Source: Lentinula raphanica
Taxonomy: Eukaryota > Basidiomycota > Agaricomycetes > Agaricales > Omphalotaceae
Reading direction: 5' to 3'
NCBI GenBank assembly: GCA_027919835.1
Contig: JANVFP010000056.1
Span: forward strand, 72,922 to 136,921
Length of the DNA stretch: 64,000 nt
Notes under the pieces: generated by a model
Database searches by the model: none
The model's input: only the letters and a program-made list of their open reading frames with translations
What the model was told of the DNA's origin: nothing
In this document: one piece after another, positions 30,792 to 41,139 of the stretch
Position numbering within the stretch: position 1 is the first letter of the stretch
Layout: each line of letters starts with the position of its first letter
Position numbers and translations under genes: made by a program

Positions 30792-32149
30792 TTATTCTCC
30801 CTTGGCAGCCTTATAACACGACTTGCATGCCTCTTCCAGACTAGACTTCATCGAATCCTTTTCGCCCTTCAACCAATGTTTGATAGCATCTCCCTGGATA
30901 GCACGTCCATAAGAGAATGTCAAAGGAGGAAGGCGCGCAAAAGGCGAGGGAGCAGAAGATGAATTGACGAGTGCGTTGACTGCGGATAAGTACGAAACCG
31001 CAACGGAACTGGGAAGACCACCTTTGGGTGAAAGTAATATCTTAGCACTAAATCATACTAATGTATGGGGAAGAAAGGCCTTACCAGATAGGAACACGAC
31101 ACCAGGAACGGCAGATGGTACAGCCCTAGACACAACAGCAAGTGTTGCGAGTGCGATGTCCTTTGGAGTCGTACTGCTTCGAGAAGGATGCTTAAGTCCC
31201 GGTTGAGGGAACGATGGTTTCAAAAGGGTTCCTGGGAAGAAAGTGAGCGCAAACCACGCATCTCAATGTTTTGCCAAACCTTCAAGCAAAACCCCATGTT
31301 CCCTACACCTCGCATAGATCATTCCGATGGCCTTCTCATGAACTTCTACACTCCGCTCGAGGCTCGCATCGGCTGAAAACTCTACATCCGGTTCAACGAT
31401 AGGTACAAGTCCGGCCTGTTGACTGATCGCCGCGAACATAGCTAGAGTCTCTGCCTGGACGTCCAGCGAAACCTGGGTGGGAAGCTCGAGGGCTGGACTC
31501 GTACAAGCGATGGGAGCCCGCCATTTCGAAAAACGAGCACCTGCCGCACGGGCGGCTTGGAGATTAGGGAGAAGATTGTCAAGGCCTTGGACGATAAACT
31601 CGAAAGGAGAAGTCGGGAGAGGTGCAAGTTCACCATGGGCGCGAACGCCTACGATGATGCCTTTGCTGATGAGAGACGGACCGAGGTTGAAGTCGAGGAG
31701 AGTTTCGGAAGAAAGAATGACCCCGGATACGAATTCTATCAAGGCCACAGTTAACGGATCAAGCGATAAGTGACTGATATAAGTGACTGATACAGATTAT
31801 ACGAACCACTCGATAGAACATCATAGGCATCTTTCTTCCATCCCTTCCTCCTCTCACGTCGATCGTCATCACCGTACGGTTTTGGCTTTTCGTCCGAGTC
31901 TTCTGCTTCAGCACGCAAAAGAGCGTCCATAGCCTCTGGAGATTCATCGGTGGCGTAGATACCTCTCCCACGAGGACCGACCAGGGCTTGTGCGGTAGTA
32001 ATCAATTCTTTGGCTACTGATGGTGAGAGATGCGATTCGAGGAAAGTGTCAAGATCGGGCACTGTGTCAGGCTGGTCCAAAGCATTGTCTGAGGGAGCGA
32101 AGAGATTTTTGGGCGAGCTGAATGTATTGGGAACTGGCGTGCTTGTCAT
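30792..32149 (-). CDS. Class I fructose-bisphosphate aldolase
   Basis: Cleaves fructose 1,6-bisphosphate to dihydroxyacetone phosphate and glyceraldehyde 3-phosphate through a Schiff base. Four exons can be placed exactly: 31807-32149, 31280-31735, 31085-31231 and 30792-31021, total 1,176 nt, 391 residues. Key segments: GRGIYATDESPEAMDALL (Asp corresponding to the GILAADES box), EFVSGVILSSETL, FSKWRAPI (Lys of the KWR motif), IVPIVEP-like GLVPIVEPDVEF, VLLEGTLLKPSF containing the Schiff-base Lys, PGVVFLSGG and LTFSYGRAIQGDAIKHW (phosphate-binding Arg). The KPSF box is split by an intron whose splicing joins EG to TLLKPSF perfectly. The N-terminus has a 45-residue extension and a KPKPYGDDDRRERRK insert relative to animal enzymes. 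Fungi mostly use class II (zinc) aldolase for glycolysis, so this gene is notable; the introns rule out bacterial contamination. Confidence 0.94.
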
Positions 32150-32643
32150 TTTGCTGGAAGGTAGGTGATAGACAGCAAGTGGGGAAGGGGGGGCAGGTTC
32201 GAGGCCGGCTCGACGCTCATCCCTGTAAGCATGATGTCAAGGTCAGCTGCAACTTGAAGAAGTGGTCAGGTGCAAAACTCAGATATCAGTGTGCAAAGGA
32301 TGGCATGAGAAAGTCACGAATAGAAAACTAAAGAAAGAGTGCGCAAGCAGGTCACTGGTGATAAGCGCTATAGACCTGGGACGATGCCAATCGATTTCGT
32401 TCCAGTACGAATAACATATCCGCGTCTACACCTAGTGTTCCCTAATCCATGAAGCTCTCGTACTCAACTCTATTTGTTCACCTTCGAAATCTTGCCACCT
32501 GCGCCTTCGACAGGTATATTGCCCTGCGTCTTCAACATCTTGCCCACTTCGACAGATATTGAAGCCTGTGACGGTATCTCGACACCTGCATCGTGGTAAA
32601 CGTGCTTCCACAGAAAATACCATCGCTCCAGAAACCAGAATAG
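32150..32643. other. Aldolase promoter region
   Basis: About 490 bp between the aldolase start and the stop of the next minus-strand gene. Small frames on both strands lack support. It should contain the aldolase promoter and the 3' end of the upstream gene. Confidence 0.4.
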
Positions 32644-33808
32644 CTATGCAAAGAAGATGAGTGCGAGAATGGGATCACTAATCATGACAGAACTGACGAG
32701 TGTTTCTTTCTTTGGTTTGAATTTCAACTTCAAAATTCCTGGGTAACTATAGTTGAGGAAGGCTATGTAACGGACGTCTTCATCCGTCACAATGTCGTTT
32801 GGCCCGAAATTTCTGTACATGGGTCAATATACGCGATATGACGTTACGGATACGGTGATACTCACCCATTCAAAGAGTCTCCTTCTTCCGACAGTTCGAA
32901 GACCTGTTCGAAGACCTTTTCCTTGAGCAACTCCAACGTTAGAGCTTTCGCTTTGACCTTTTGGAGACCTTTCCACCATGCAAGCTGGGTCAAAGGAGTA
33001 GCAACCTCGTGCTGGACCTTCATGATGAGTACGCCAACTTTATGTCCGTTCAAGGACGCGTAGCCAGCTTGAACGGAATCCCTAAACGCTCCAAGCGAAC
33101 ACTTTTCGCATCCAGGGGTTGTGCCGAGATCTAGCAGTTTCAATATGCGATATTCGTGATTAGGGCCCTGGGCACCAGGAAGCGTAAAATATCCCAGATC
33201 ACCAGTGTTGCCAGTCTTGAATTGACCTGACATTGGCAAGCGCTTTCGGTCAACGATCTCAGGGGTCAGGTCATCTAAACGAGACTCATGAAATCAGAAG
33301 TTGGAAAGTAAGAGTTTATCAGGTTATTCACCGCTCAGAAAAGGATCTTGCCTTGGTTTGCCATGTCCTTGGCAGCTATAAGATTCATCAATCCAGTTTT
33401 GCTATGAGAAAGGATTAATGAATGTTCAAGCATCGGTAAGTACACTGATTAACGAGCACACTCACCTGGATTTGTTTACACCACTCCTTTGCGTACGCTT
33501 CCGCCCCTCCGTACACAGTCAACCACTGTTTTCCACTCTCTGATGAAGACTTTGTTTCCCATCCGATTGAAGCAAGGACTGCTTTGGTACATTCTGGTCT
33601 ATAGGTAACACCTACGGCTTCACCTGAAGCTATAGATCGACTAGACAAGTCCTGCTTCAGCAATGCTTCAGAAAAATCGTCAAACTGAGAAAAACAAGGG
33701 GAACCATACCCTTCGAATGGTTGGCAAAGCATCAGCAAATTGGAAGATAGAGATCCAAAGGATGATTGCGCGTTTGACAGTCAAGGGCATAGAACGGTAC
33801 TTGGGCAT
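32644..33808 (-). CDS. Secreted protein of about 280 residues, unknown family
   Basis: Minus-strand gene with five or so exons. Start at 33808 (or the in-frame ATG at 33790): MPKYRSMPLTVKRAIILW then ISIFQFADALP forms a signal peptide. Exon order: TIRR; ALLKQDLSSRSIASGEAVGV through EAYAKEWCKQIQ; QNWIDESYSCQGHGKPRQDP; DDLTPEIVDRKRLPMSGQFK through EEGDSLNG; NFGPNDIVTDEDVRYIAFLN to the stop at 32644. All junctions have GT-AG sites and keep frame. The protein has six or more cysteines in the mature part and a hydrophobic end (MISDPILALIFFA) that could be a GPI-type signal or membrane anchor. The family is not recognised. Confidence 0.72.
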
Positions 33809-35110
33809 CGGAAGTTGGGACCGAATCATAAACGAAAGTTTTTCGTAGGTGAGTAGCTAAAGATTCTCTGACCAGCAGAGTTTCCTAATGGCAGTCCAGG
33901 AGCGAGATGGTAGTTGAGAATCATGTTCGAACTTTATACGTACTCGGGAAAACGATAAAACAAAAAGTTGACTAGACTTTGCATTGATTTGATGGCCGAC
34001 GGTCAAAGCCGGTTCACTGATACAGCTCAGTAACCAGTTGAAACTCCGGCGGGTACTATTTACATAGTGACTGTAAGTAGTAGTCACTGGTAGCCTTCCC
34101 CATTTTCAAGTCTCTGCAGCTCTCTGTAGCAGTGCTAGAGGCCTCCTATGTCAATGTCCATCGCTGTTGTTCAAACCAAGAGCGAGTAGTAGATTGATTT
34201 CATAGATTCCGACGCGGAGAGGCTCATTGCTCGGAAATTCGCTTTATTACATGCTATGAGAGGCTATGAGAGGCTATGAGATGCCACGTAAGGGTCAGGG
34301 CTGTGTATCATAGGCCAGGTCCACCAGGTCCTCCTGATGGAAACCGGTATCAGCCTTGTATTCATTGAACGTTGAACGTTTGACGATGCTGTGTGATAAA
34401 TTCCCTCTTGAAGAAGGCTCGAACATATCAGTATTACTTACCATATGTTGGGTACATATACATGTACCAGTGCCAGAAGCTTCAACGAGTCCACTTCAAA
34501 CGCTCGCGAGAACGTCAAGTACTTCGAAAGTAGAGCATTTGGCTATGTGAGTCACTGTGAATTTTGAAACCTAGTAGGCTATGCCTGCAAGTAGACCTAC
34601 TTCCTGAGGTGGCCTGCCACAAGAACTATCTCAGCTGCTGAAGAGACTGCCTGTCTTTCGTGAAATTTACAGTCTCCAGATCATGACTAGTCTCCCAACC
34701 ACAGTCCATCAGTGAATGATTATCGAATCTGGGCGAAAGAGATGTGTCCGGTTGTGTCTCTACTACTAGAAAGCATATTCTGCCAGCGGAGACATCCGAC
34801 TTGCATTGTCTTATTTTTAAGTACTTCGGCGGCTGCGGTTCTTTTCGAGTAGGCTTCGATCTGCTTCGAAGTTCAAAGAGATTGCGATAGTGCCATTGCG
34901 TATTACAATCCTCACCAAGAGTTCGAATCCTCGACATGATGATAAAGGCATGAAGAACAAGCCTCAAGGTGGCATATGTTGCTACATATACTGCGAATAC
35001 TAAAACAAAATCAAATTCGAAGAGCAGTGGTACATTGAATCACCTCCGAGTCAAGTATGTAGTCAATGCAGATAAGCTACTCAAAGGTCACGCTGGATCA
35101 CCATCTGATT
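33809..35110. other. Gene-poor 1.3 kb interval
   Basis: I find no supported gene. A triple short repeat GAGAGGCTATGA occurs at about 34255-34285. A 113-codon minus-strand frame at 34626-34967 (starting MRLVLHAFIIMSRIRTLGED) lacks recognisable domains or splice sites and may be chance. Confidence 0.4.
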
Positions 35111-36209
35111 TCATATAGTACACTTGCCATGAAGGGGTAAGTAAGCATAGCAGGCTAAAGTCCGACAGAGTCTTACCTTGACTTGAGACCATTGAGAAGA
35201 GAGGTGTTTGATACGTGTTTCTAGGTTCTTTTTGCAGAGATCACAGGTTATCTCTTTTTTGAGCGGAGTAAAAGTGGATTCCAGTAGATTCGCGGATAAA
35301 TCTGAAGGGTTCAATGTGAATGGAAGTTACTACGGATGATATCAGAAAGATACAACACACCTGGTCTCGAATCCCAAGCCAAATATGCGGATGCTAAAGC
35401 CCACACACGAGTCATAGCTGATTGCCCGATAGCATCGCAATCATTCGTAGAGGGATGGAGATTTGGGGGCTGCAGCAGAAGCTTGGCAGCATTGACCGCA
35501 TGTCCTAGATGTAAATAAACCAAAGATAACCTACCCTTTTAAGCGCGTCTACTCGACCGATATGCAAGAAGAAAAGTCGACGTAGATACTCCGATCCGAT
35601 GGCTTCTGCTGTCTCGTCGGACAGAGTAGACAGGTCGAGTGCCAGTAGATGGGATGAGGTTGGGACTGCGAGTTCTTCAAGACCATGCTTCGCAGCAAGC
35701 GTGTACACCTGGAGTGGCAAAAGCGGAGAGTACGAGAGAAGGGACATGTACATGTGAGTATCTGGGAGTATGTATGATTTGGGATGCACGCCATATACAG
35801 GCAGCAAATGGACGATGGTTGAAAGATCCTCGAATGTATAGCGTCGACTGAAAGGTATCCGGTAAACCACGTGAAGAATCAGGTTCAAGGTTTCTGAGAA
35901 TTCTGGTACGTATAGAACCTGGAGAGTATCGGAAATAGGGGTCGGTATCAGGGATCGGAACCCATTATCGGACGCATCGAGAAGGGTTTGCGAGTGAACG
36001 TAGAAAGCGACCGAATCAGTGGAGATAAGTGTGATGTTGGGAATATGATCGTGCCAGTCTGCTTCTAGGCGAAACGTAGGAGACACTGAAACCTCAGAGT
36101 CGTGATTGCTGTAGTCAGAAGGCTGAAAAAGCCACTCAGATGAGGAAAACGTGAGCTTTGTGTACCAAAAACAACAAACGCACTGGCGGAGTGAGAGGAT
36201 CTTGAGCAC
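35111..36209 (-). CDS. BTB/POZ-domain protein, basidiomycete type
   Basis: The BTB fold region reads NITLISTDSVAFYVHSQTLL, then VLYVPEFSETLNLILHVVYR, FEDLSTIVHLLPVYGVHPKS and YTLAAKHGLEELAVPTSSHL, a pattern typical of the large agaricomycete BTB family. After an intron: LHLGHAVNAAKLLLQPPNLH, SAMTRVWALASAYLAWDSRP, then (after another intron) DLSANLLESTFTPLKKEITC with a CDLCKKNLETRIKHL end, and a tiny last exon giving VKCTI and the stop at 35111. Such proteins may be adaptors for Cullin-3 ubiquitin ligases, which is inference. The 5' end is uncertain: an acceptor ACTACAG before NHDSEVSVSP at about 36105 suggests a short first exon further upstream rather than the open frame to 36209. Confidence 0.85.
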
Positions 36210-37906
36210 AATACGTCAGAGAATCGCAATCGTCAGTTGACAGTCTGATAATCGAGTGAAATCCGAAACGCTTTGTATCCATTTACTGAGAATGATGCTC
36301 GAGTGTTTTGGGAGGTCAAATGCAACAGGTCCAGGAAGTTGATACCAGGAGGATATACACCGAGGGCGAGAGTCTGGATTAGTCATTTTAAGTGAAAGGC
36401 AATCTGGGATGACCTCATTCTACCTGAAGCCTAAATCCTTAGGACTTTCGCCAATGCCCTGTTATTTCAGTACGATGCTCCAATAACGAATGTTCTCTAC
36501 TACACGGACAGCACGGCCAGATCACGGCGCGTTGGAGAAGAGAGCCTCGAGGTGGCAGAGGCAGTGACCATACGTTGGAACAGGGTTGGGCCGAGTTGGA
36601 TTGAATATCGAACGCGAGACGATGAAGATAGGCGGGCATATTAGTGGACCCCAATGCTAGTCCGATGATAAATTTTGGTAACCTGAAAGAACTGGCATTG
36701 AAATAGCTGAAAACTTTTCTTTGAGCCGTGTACCTGGAATTGGGCTGGAGTTCGGGAGTAGAGTGATTGATTCCCTTGTTACTGTCAAGTCCACCGGTGA
36801 GATTTAAATTGGAATATAACCAGAATCGAAACTCACTGTACTACATGAGAACAATCACGCCTGTAGTGACTGGGCCGATTGCCACAAAACTCTAGTTCAC
36901 TCCAACGCCTTACTGAAGTTTCTTCGAAGTTCGATTGCCACAAAACTCTAGTTCATTCCAACGCCTTACTGAAGTTTCTTCGAAGTTCGAGCATTGCGAA
37001 ACTAGTACATAGAAAACCTTCGTGCACAAAAGAGCAGAGAGTGGAAAGGAGTTCAAAGGATTCTTGTGTAGCCGGACGCTTTATGTGGAATGATTGGGGA
37101 GAGTTATGACCGAATTCGGATGTGAGCCTCCAACTTTCAAGAATCATCGCGCTCTCTCGATTGTTGCTGAGATACTCTGCAAAAGTCAAGCCCAGCGCAA
37201 CAGGAGTCAAAGAATTCCCTCAGTTTCTTTCGAGAATGGGCATCAATGTGGGGAGGCATTCTTTGAATTCGACGGTCCATGTTTGGAAGAGTTATCGCAT
37301 CGAAGCTCACGGTGAACCGTGCTCAGAGAGGCTCACATCTTAGCCAACCCATAGATTGTGATAAGATGGTAGATTTCATTGGACGCCTGGATCCTGTAAC
37401 ATAGTAAGCGTGGTCCACGGGTCACGAAAGGAAAAGGATATACGTCACTGCGCAAAGATATTGGTAGTAGTTTGAGCCGCAACAACTTGAAAGTTGAAGT
37501 TCTTCGAAGTTCGACGGTCGATAAGAGTCCAGACCCAGTGGGCGCTAAAACGAGATAATCCTCCAAGCGCCCATCGTTGAATCAGAACCATCATCGTCCC
37601 GAACTCAGAACCACTGTTCGTTGCGGTTGTCATCGGCCTAAATATCCCTGCCATATTTCGCTCGTTGCACACATTCTGAGCTGGTTGCATATCGCAGTGT
37701 CTTTTGCACTCAGTCTTGCTAGGAGTAAGAAAGTAGACCCTGTCCCAGACTTCCAGGCAAGCGGAATGTTTTGTCGATCGTTGGTCTCCTAAGTCGAAGT
37801 CTCACTCATCCTATGACCCTATGACTTATATCGACGCTGAGTGGGGATTTATAAGACCCCGTCTCTCGTTTGGTACCATTTTCCATCCGAAGCACTATAT
37901 CCTACT
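36210..37906. other. Gene-poor interval with possible decayed minus-strand gene
   Basis: Minus-strand stretches such as LTPVALGLTFAEYLSNNRES (about 37190-37130) and HWVWTLIDRRTSKNFNFQVV (about 37540-37480) look coding-like but cannot be joined into one frame. They may be remnants of an F-box-like gene; this is weak. The interval includes a 56-bp tandem duplication, listed separately. The end is probably the promoter of the DUF6534 gene. Confidence 0.35.
36877..36988. repeat. Tandem duplication, 2 x 56 bp
   Basis: Copies 36877-36932 and 36933-36988 differ by one base (TTCACTCC versus TTCATTCC). The unit ends in TTCTTCGAAGTTCGA-like sequence, which occurs a third time at about 37499-37513. The near identity indicates a recent event. 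Confidence 0.95.
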
Positions 37907-39859
37907 ATGCTTTATCTACCTGCACGTTTTGATGTCCGTTCCACGTTCGGTGCTTTACTATTGGGAGGTCTGATTGCGGCAAGGTGAGTATCCCACTCGG
38001 AATGCTTGATTGCTTGTCTTCTCATCTACTTTCAGCTTGAGCGGTTTGCTCATAGCACAAGTAGTTTTCTACTGCAAGACCAATACAGATTCACGTTATA
38101 TCAGAGCCATGGTATGTACGGGTTGTTATGCTTCGCCCTGTTGAAGTGATGCTCATCAGTTCACTCTTTAGGTTTGCATCATACTGTACGTCTCTCTAAG
38201 CGGGTTCCCGTTTTCACTGAGACTCATCTCAATCAGCTTTTTTGACATTTCACACTCTGTACTCCTGTTCATGGGAATGTGGACGTGGTTCATTAGGTTC
38301 CACGAGACTACTTCTGCTGTATTTCTCATACCGATGTGCGTCCCACTTCCCCTCTTCAGAATACCCTCACTCACCAAATCATTAGATCCATTTCTGTATG
38401 TTCGCTATTCACGCAGAGATTCACATTAGTCTTATGATCTCCCAATCGTCAGGTATCTGTGATCATCACAGCTCTCACAACGCTCATTGCTCATGCTTTC
38501 TTCGGCTGGAGGATATTCAAGCGTACGTCGCCACATCTCATCCATTTCATTGAAATTTATTGGCGGTTTTCAGTCAGCAACAAGAATATCTGGCTTCTAA
38601 TTTCGATTGTGAGTAAGAGACACACATGCAATCACCGCAGACTTTTTGTTGACGAAAGCATCTCTCTGTCACTCATGAAGGCAATACCTGCTATACTTTC
38701 ACTCGGTGAGGCCCACATTCAACCCCACACTAACATTCGCTGACCATACCTCAGTTTTTGCCGGCAGTAAGTCATTTGATGTCACTTCGCACAAGAGTAT
38801 CTTCATATACACATATGCGATCTCTTAGTTTCACAAGTTGAAATGATACGTTATGGTAGCTTTCAGCGGTTTCGAGATCGCACTGCGGTAAGTTGACCTT
38901 CTAAACTCTTTTACACTCATCGTTCAATTCTCGCTATCAGTGGCCATTTACAGCGGACCTCGCTTTGTCTGCGGCAGTGGACGTTATGATCACAGTGATG
39001 ATGATGATTTTGTTAAGGCAGAGTCGAAGAAAGTCCCTCAGGTGAGTCCTCGAGCTATATCCCCGAATGTTCGTTTCATTGATGATATCCCAGTCTCGAT
39101 GCTGTGATTGATTCGCTCTTCATGCTCACCCTTGAGAACGGAGCAATAACTTCGTGCGTCTTCTCTATCTGTGTTTTTGCATTCCACCCTGATGGTTTCT
39201 TCCCCTTCTTCAGCCTTGCCGCGATAATATGTATGGTCTTCGTGCGTATTCCTTACTTATGAGTTTCAAATCACAAAGCTGATTCTGTATCCGCAGTGGT
39301 TAACACTGGACAATTTCGTCTTCATGGGGCTGTACTTCATCATCGACAAATGTGAGTATGCACTGAACAAATAGGCATAGGAAACAAAACTCACGTCTCA
39401 CCTCAGTATACGCCAACTCCATACTCGCAGTGTGAGTCCTGCTCTACGCTCTACTCGTAAGATAAACTATCTAATTTCACCTACAGCCTTAACTATCGTA
39501 AACATCTCGCTCAAAAACACGACGGCCGTTCACGGTCCAGTGGCCACAACATGTTCGATCTGAACGTCGTCCGCTTCTCCGACTCGCATAGTCAACCACC
39601 GCTGCCGCCACCTCCTCGTCCACTCAACGCGAACCGTCGTTCTGCCAGTACGCGGGCGTTACTGAGGCTTCCATCGCACCTCTGTCCCAGTATGAGGGAG
39701 GCACGGCTGTTCAGGATGCCTTCTTCGGAGAAAGTCTTTGAGATTAGTGTGGAGAGGAGTGTTGAGCTACATACGGATGAGCTCATCGAGTTGGGTGGAG
39801 ATACGAGATCGAAACCGAGTGCTAGTGATCATGAAGCGGAGGCTGGACAAAACACTTGA
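37907..39859 (+). CDS. DUF6534-type multi-pass membrane protein
   Basis: A gene of about ten short exons for an integral membrane protein of the basidiomycete DUF6534 family (seven-helix-like, function unknown). It opens MLYLPARFDVRSTFGALLLG (start ATG at 37907), followed by hydrophobic segments ILFFDISHSV, GMWTWFIRF, VIITALTTLIAHAFFGWRIF, IWLLISIV and AIPAILSL. The family signature SLDAVIDSLFMLTLENGAI, then TSLAAIICMVFWLTLDNFVF and MGLYFIIDKLYANSILAVLN follows near the C-terminal end. The last exon (after about 39484) is a long soluble tail with proline-rich PPLPPPPRPLN and a Ser/Glu-rich part. The stop is at 39857-39859. Introns are about 45-70 nt; exact borders of middle exons were not all verified. 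A second member lies on the minus strand at 52517-54524. Confidence 0.85.
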
Positions 39860-40116
39860 AGGCAACTTCAATCTCATGTAGACATATGTATTTGCTCATA
39901 TAGTGACTCACGAATATCACGAAGTTTTTATTTCTTGCACACCATATGGGTTGAGTACATCTGAAGAATAGAACGTTTAGTGGAAGAGAAATTTTTCACT
40001 GGAGACTCAGTCTCTTCCGTAGAACGACAACGACAAGTCTGCCACGTGTGATCTGTAACTTCGGTCAACCATCTTCCAACTTCATTCTCCGACTTTCTGC
40101 TGCTTCCCCAAGTTCG

Positions 40117-40881
40117 ATGCTGGCGGGGGCTGCACCGTTTCAAACATGGGAGTTTGAGGCTCAACATGTGGCTCGCATACTTTCGCCGAAGAAACTCAAA
40201 TCATCATTCCCAGTGCATCGACAGGTCCATGGTCGAGGAGATACTACCGACCCTTCCCTTCTGGGCGTCCCCCATGAGCACATGATATCGGTGAGTATAA
40301 GTTCGCCAAAAAATATGATGTTCCGAATACCCAGCTAATCAAAGATTGACAAGGGCACATACCAATTCATGTCTCGAGGTCTGCTGGCTGCTACAGCAAG
40401 AAACCGTTGCTATGTCTATCCTCCTGCTGGTGATATAGAATCCTTTTTCTGGGTTGGTTTTTGGTCAACGTTGCAAAACCAGAACTTTTCCCGAGATGTT
40501 CTTCTGACGGAGAAGTCCTATGCAAAAACCATTAATCAAACCGCCCCAAATCGCGAGGGAACAATCAATGATATCAGGTACCGAAAACACTCTAACACAG
40601 CGAAACAACCGGATGACTCTAACACAGCGAAACAACCGGATGATAGTCCTCTGCTGCATGCCATGACTCCTGTTCTGTATGACTGGTTTGATGCGATATT
40701 GGGGGGGGGGGGTGAATCTGAAAGCAAAGAAGAAGACCAGGGTCCTGATTTATGCCAGGAAGACAAGCTCATGTTGTGCTTTCATCAGTCAGTCTATAGA
40801 GGTGTGCTGGATTTATCAAAATCTTTGAAGTCATTGAGGCAGATTGCAGAAGGTGGGATTAAGTTACAGACTCCAGAGTAG
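40117..40881 (+). CDS. FunK1-derived protein lacking the kinase core
   Basis: Two exons, 40117-40290 and 40354-40881 (174 + 528 nt, both whole codons), give a 233-residue protein. Exon 1 matches the N-terminus of the full FunK1 gene downstream (TWEFEAQHVARILSPKKLK against TWEFEAQHVARMLSPKKLK). Exon 2 matches its last exon (GTYQFMSRGLL, GDIESFFWVGFWSTLQNQNF, then HQSVYRGVLDL). The roughly 480 residues between, including the catalytic HxD segment, are absent, yet the reading frame is kept through a GTGAGT...GACAAG intron. Exon 2 carries a perfect duplicate of 27 nt (SNTAKQPDD twice) and a run of ten G at about 40701-40710. It may be a truncated pseudokinase, a regulator, or a pseudogene that has stayed open. 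Confidence 0.75.
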
Positions 40882-41139
40882 TATCATGACAATAGCCTCG
40901 ACTTGATGTAGTGATGACTTTTTTGAGTCTGTCTTCATACAATCATATCCTCTTATGTTCATCTATTGACGAAGAAACACAAGCATAGATAGTGGCTGAA
41001 AAAGCAAGAATTGTGAGATAGCGGCGACATGGAGAGTGGATGCTGAGGCCGAGGGCGCCTAAATCTATAGTAAGCGCTCGCCCCCTCGTCATTCCCGGGT
41101 CGCTCCTGGGCGCTCCCATCTCATCATCCTCGGTCACCA
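40882..41139. other. Spacer between the tandem FunK1 copies
   Basis: About 260 bp, enough for a 3' end plus a short promoter. No coding sequence. A C-rich CGCTCCTGGGCGCTCCC segment lies about 30-60 bp before the next ATG. Confidence 0.5.

Noticed and set aside
30792..32149. Bacterial contamination as the source of the class I aldolase
   Set aside because: Three spliceosomal introns with good consensus sites interrupt conserved motifs, and both flanks are fungal genes.
34626..34967. 113-codon minus-strand frame as a gene
   Set aside because: No recognisable domain, no good splice sites, and no start context; left as unannotated.
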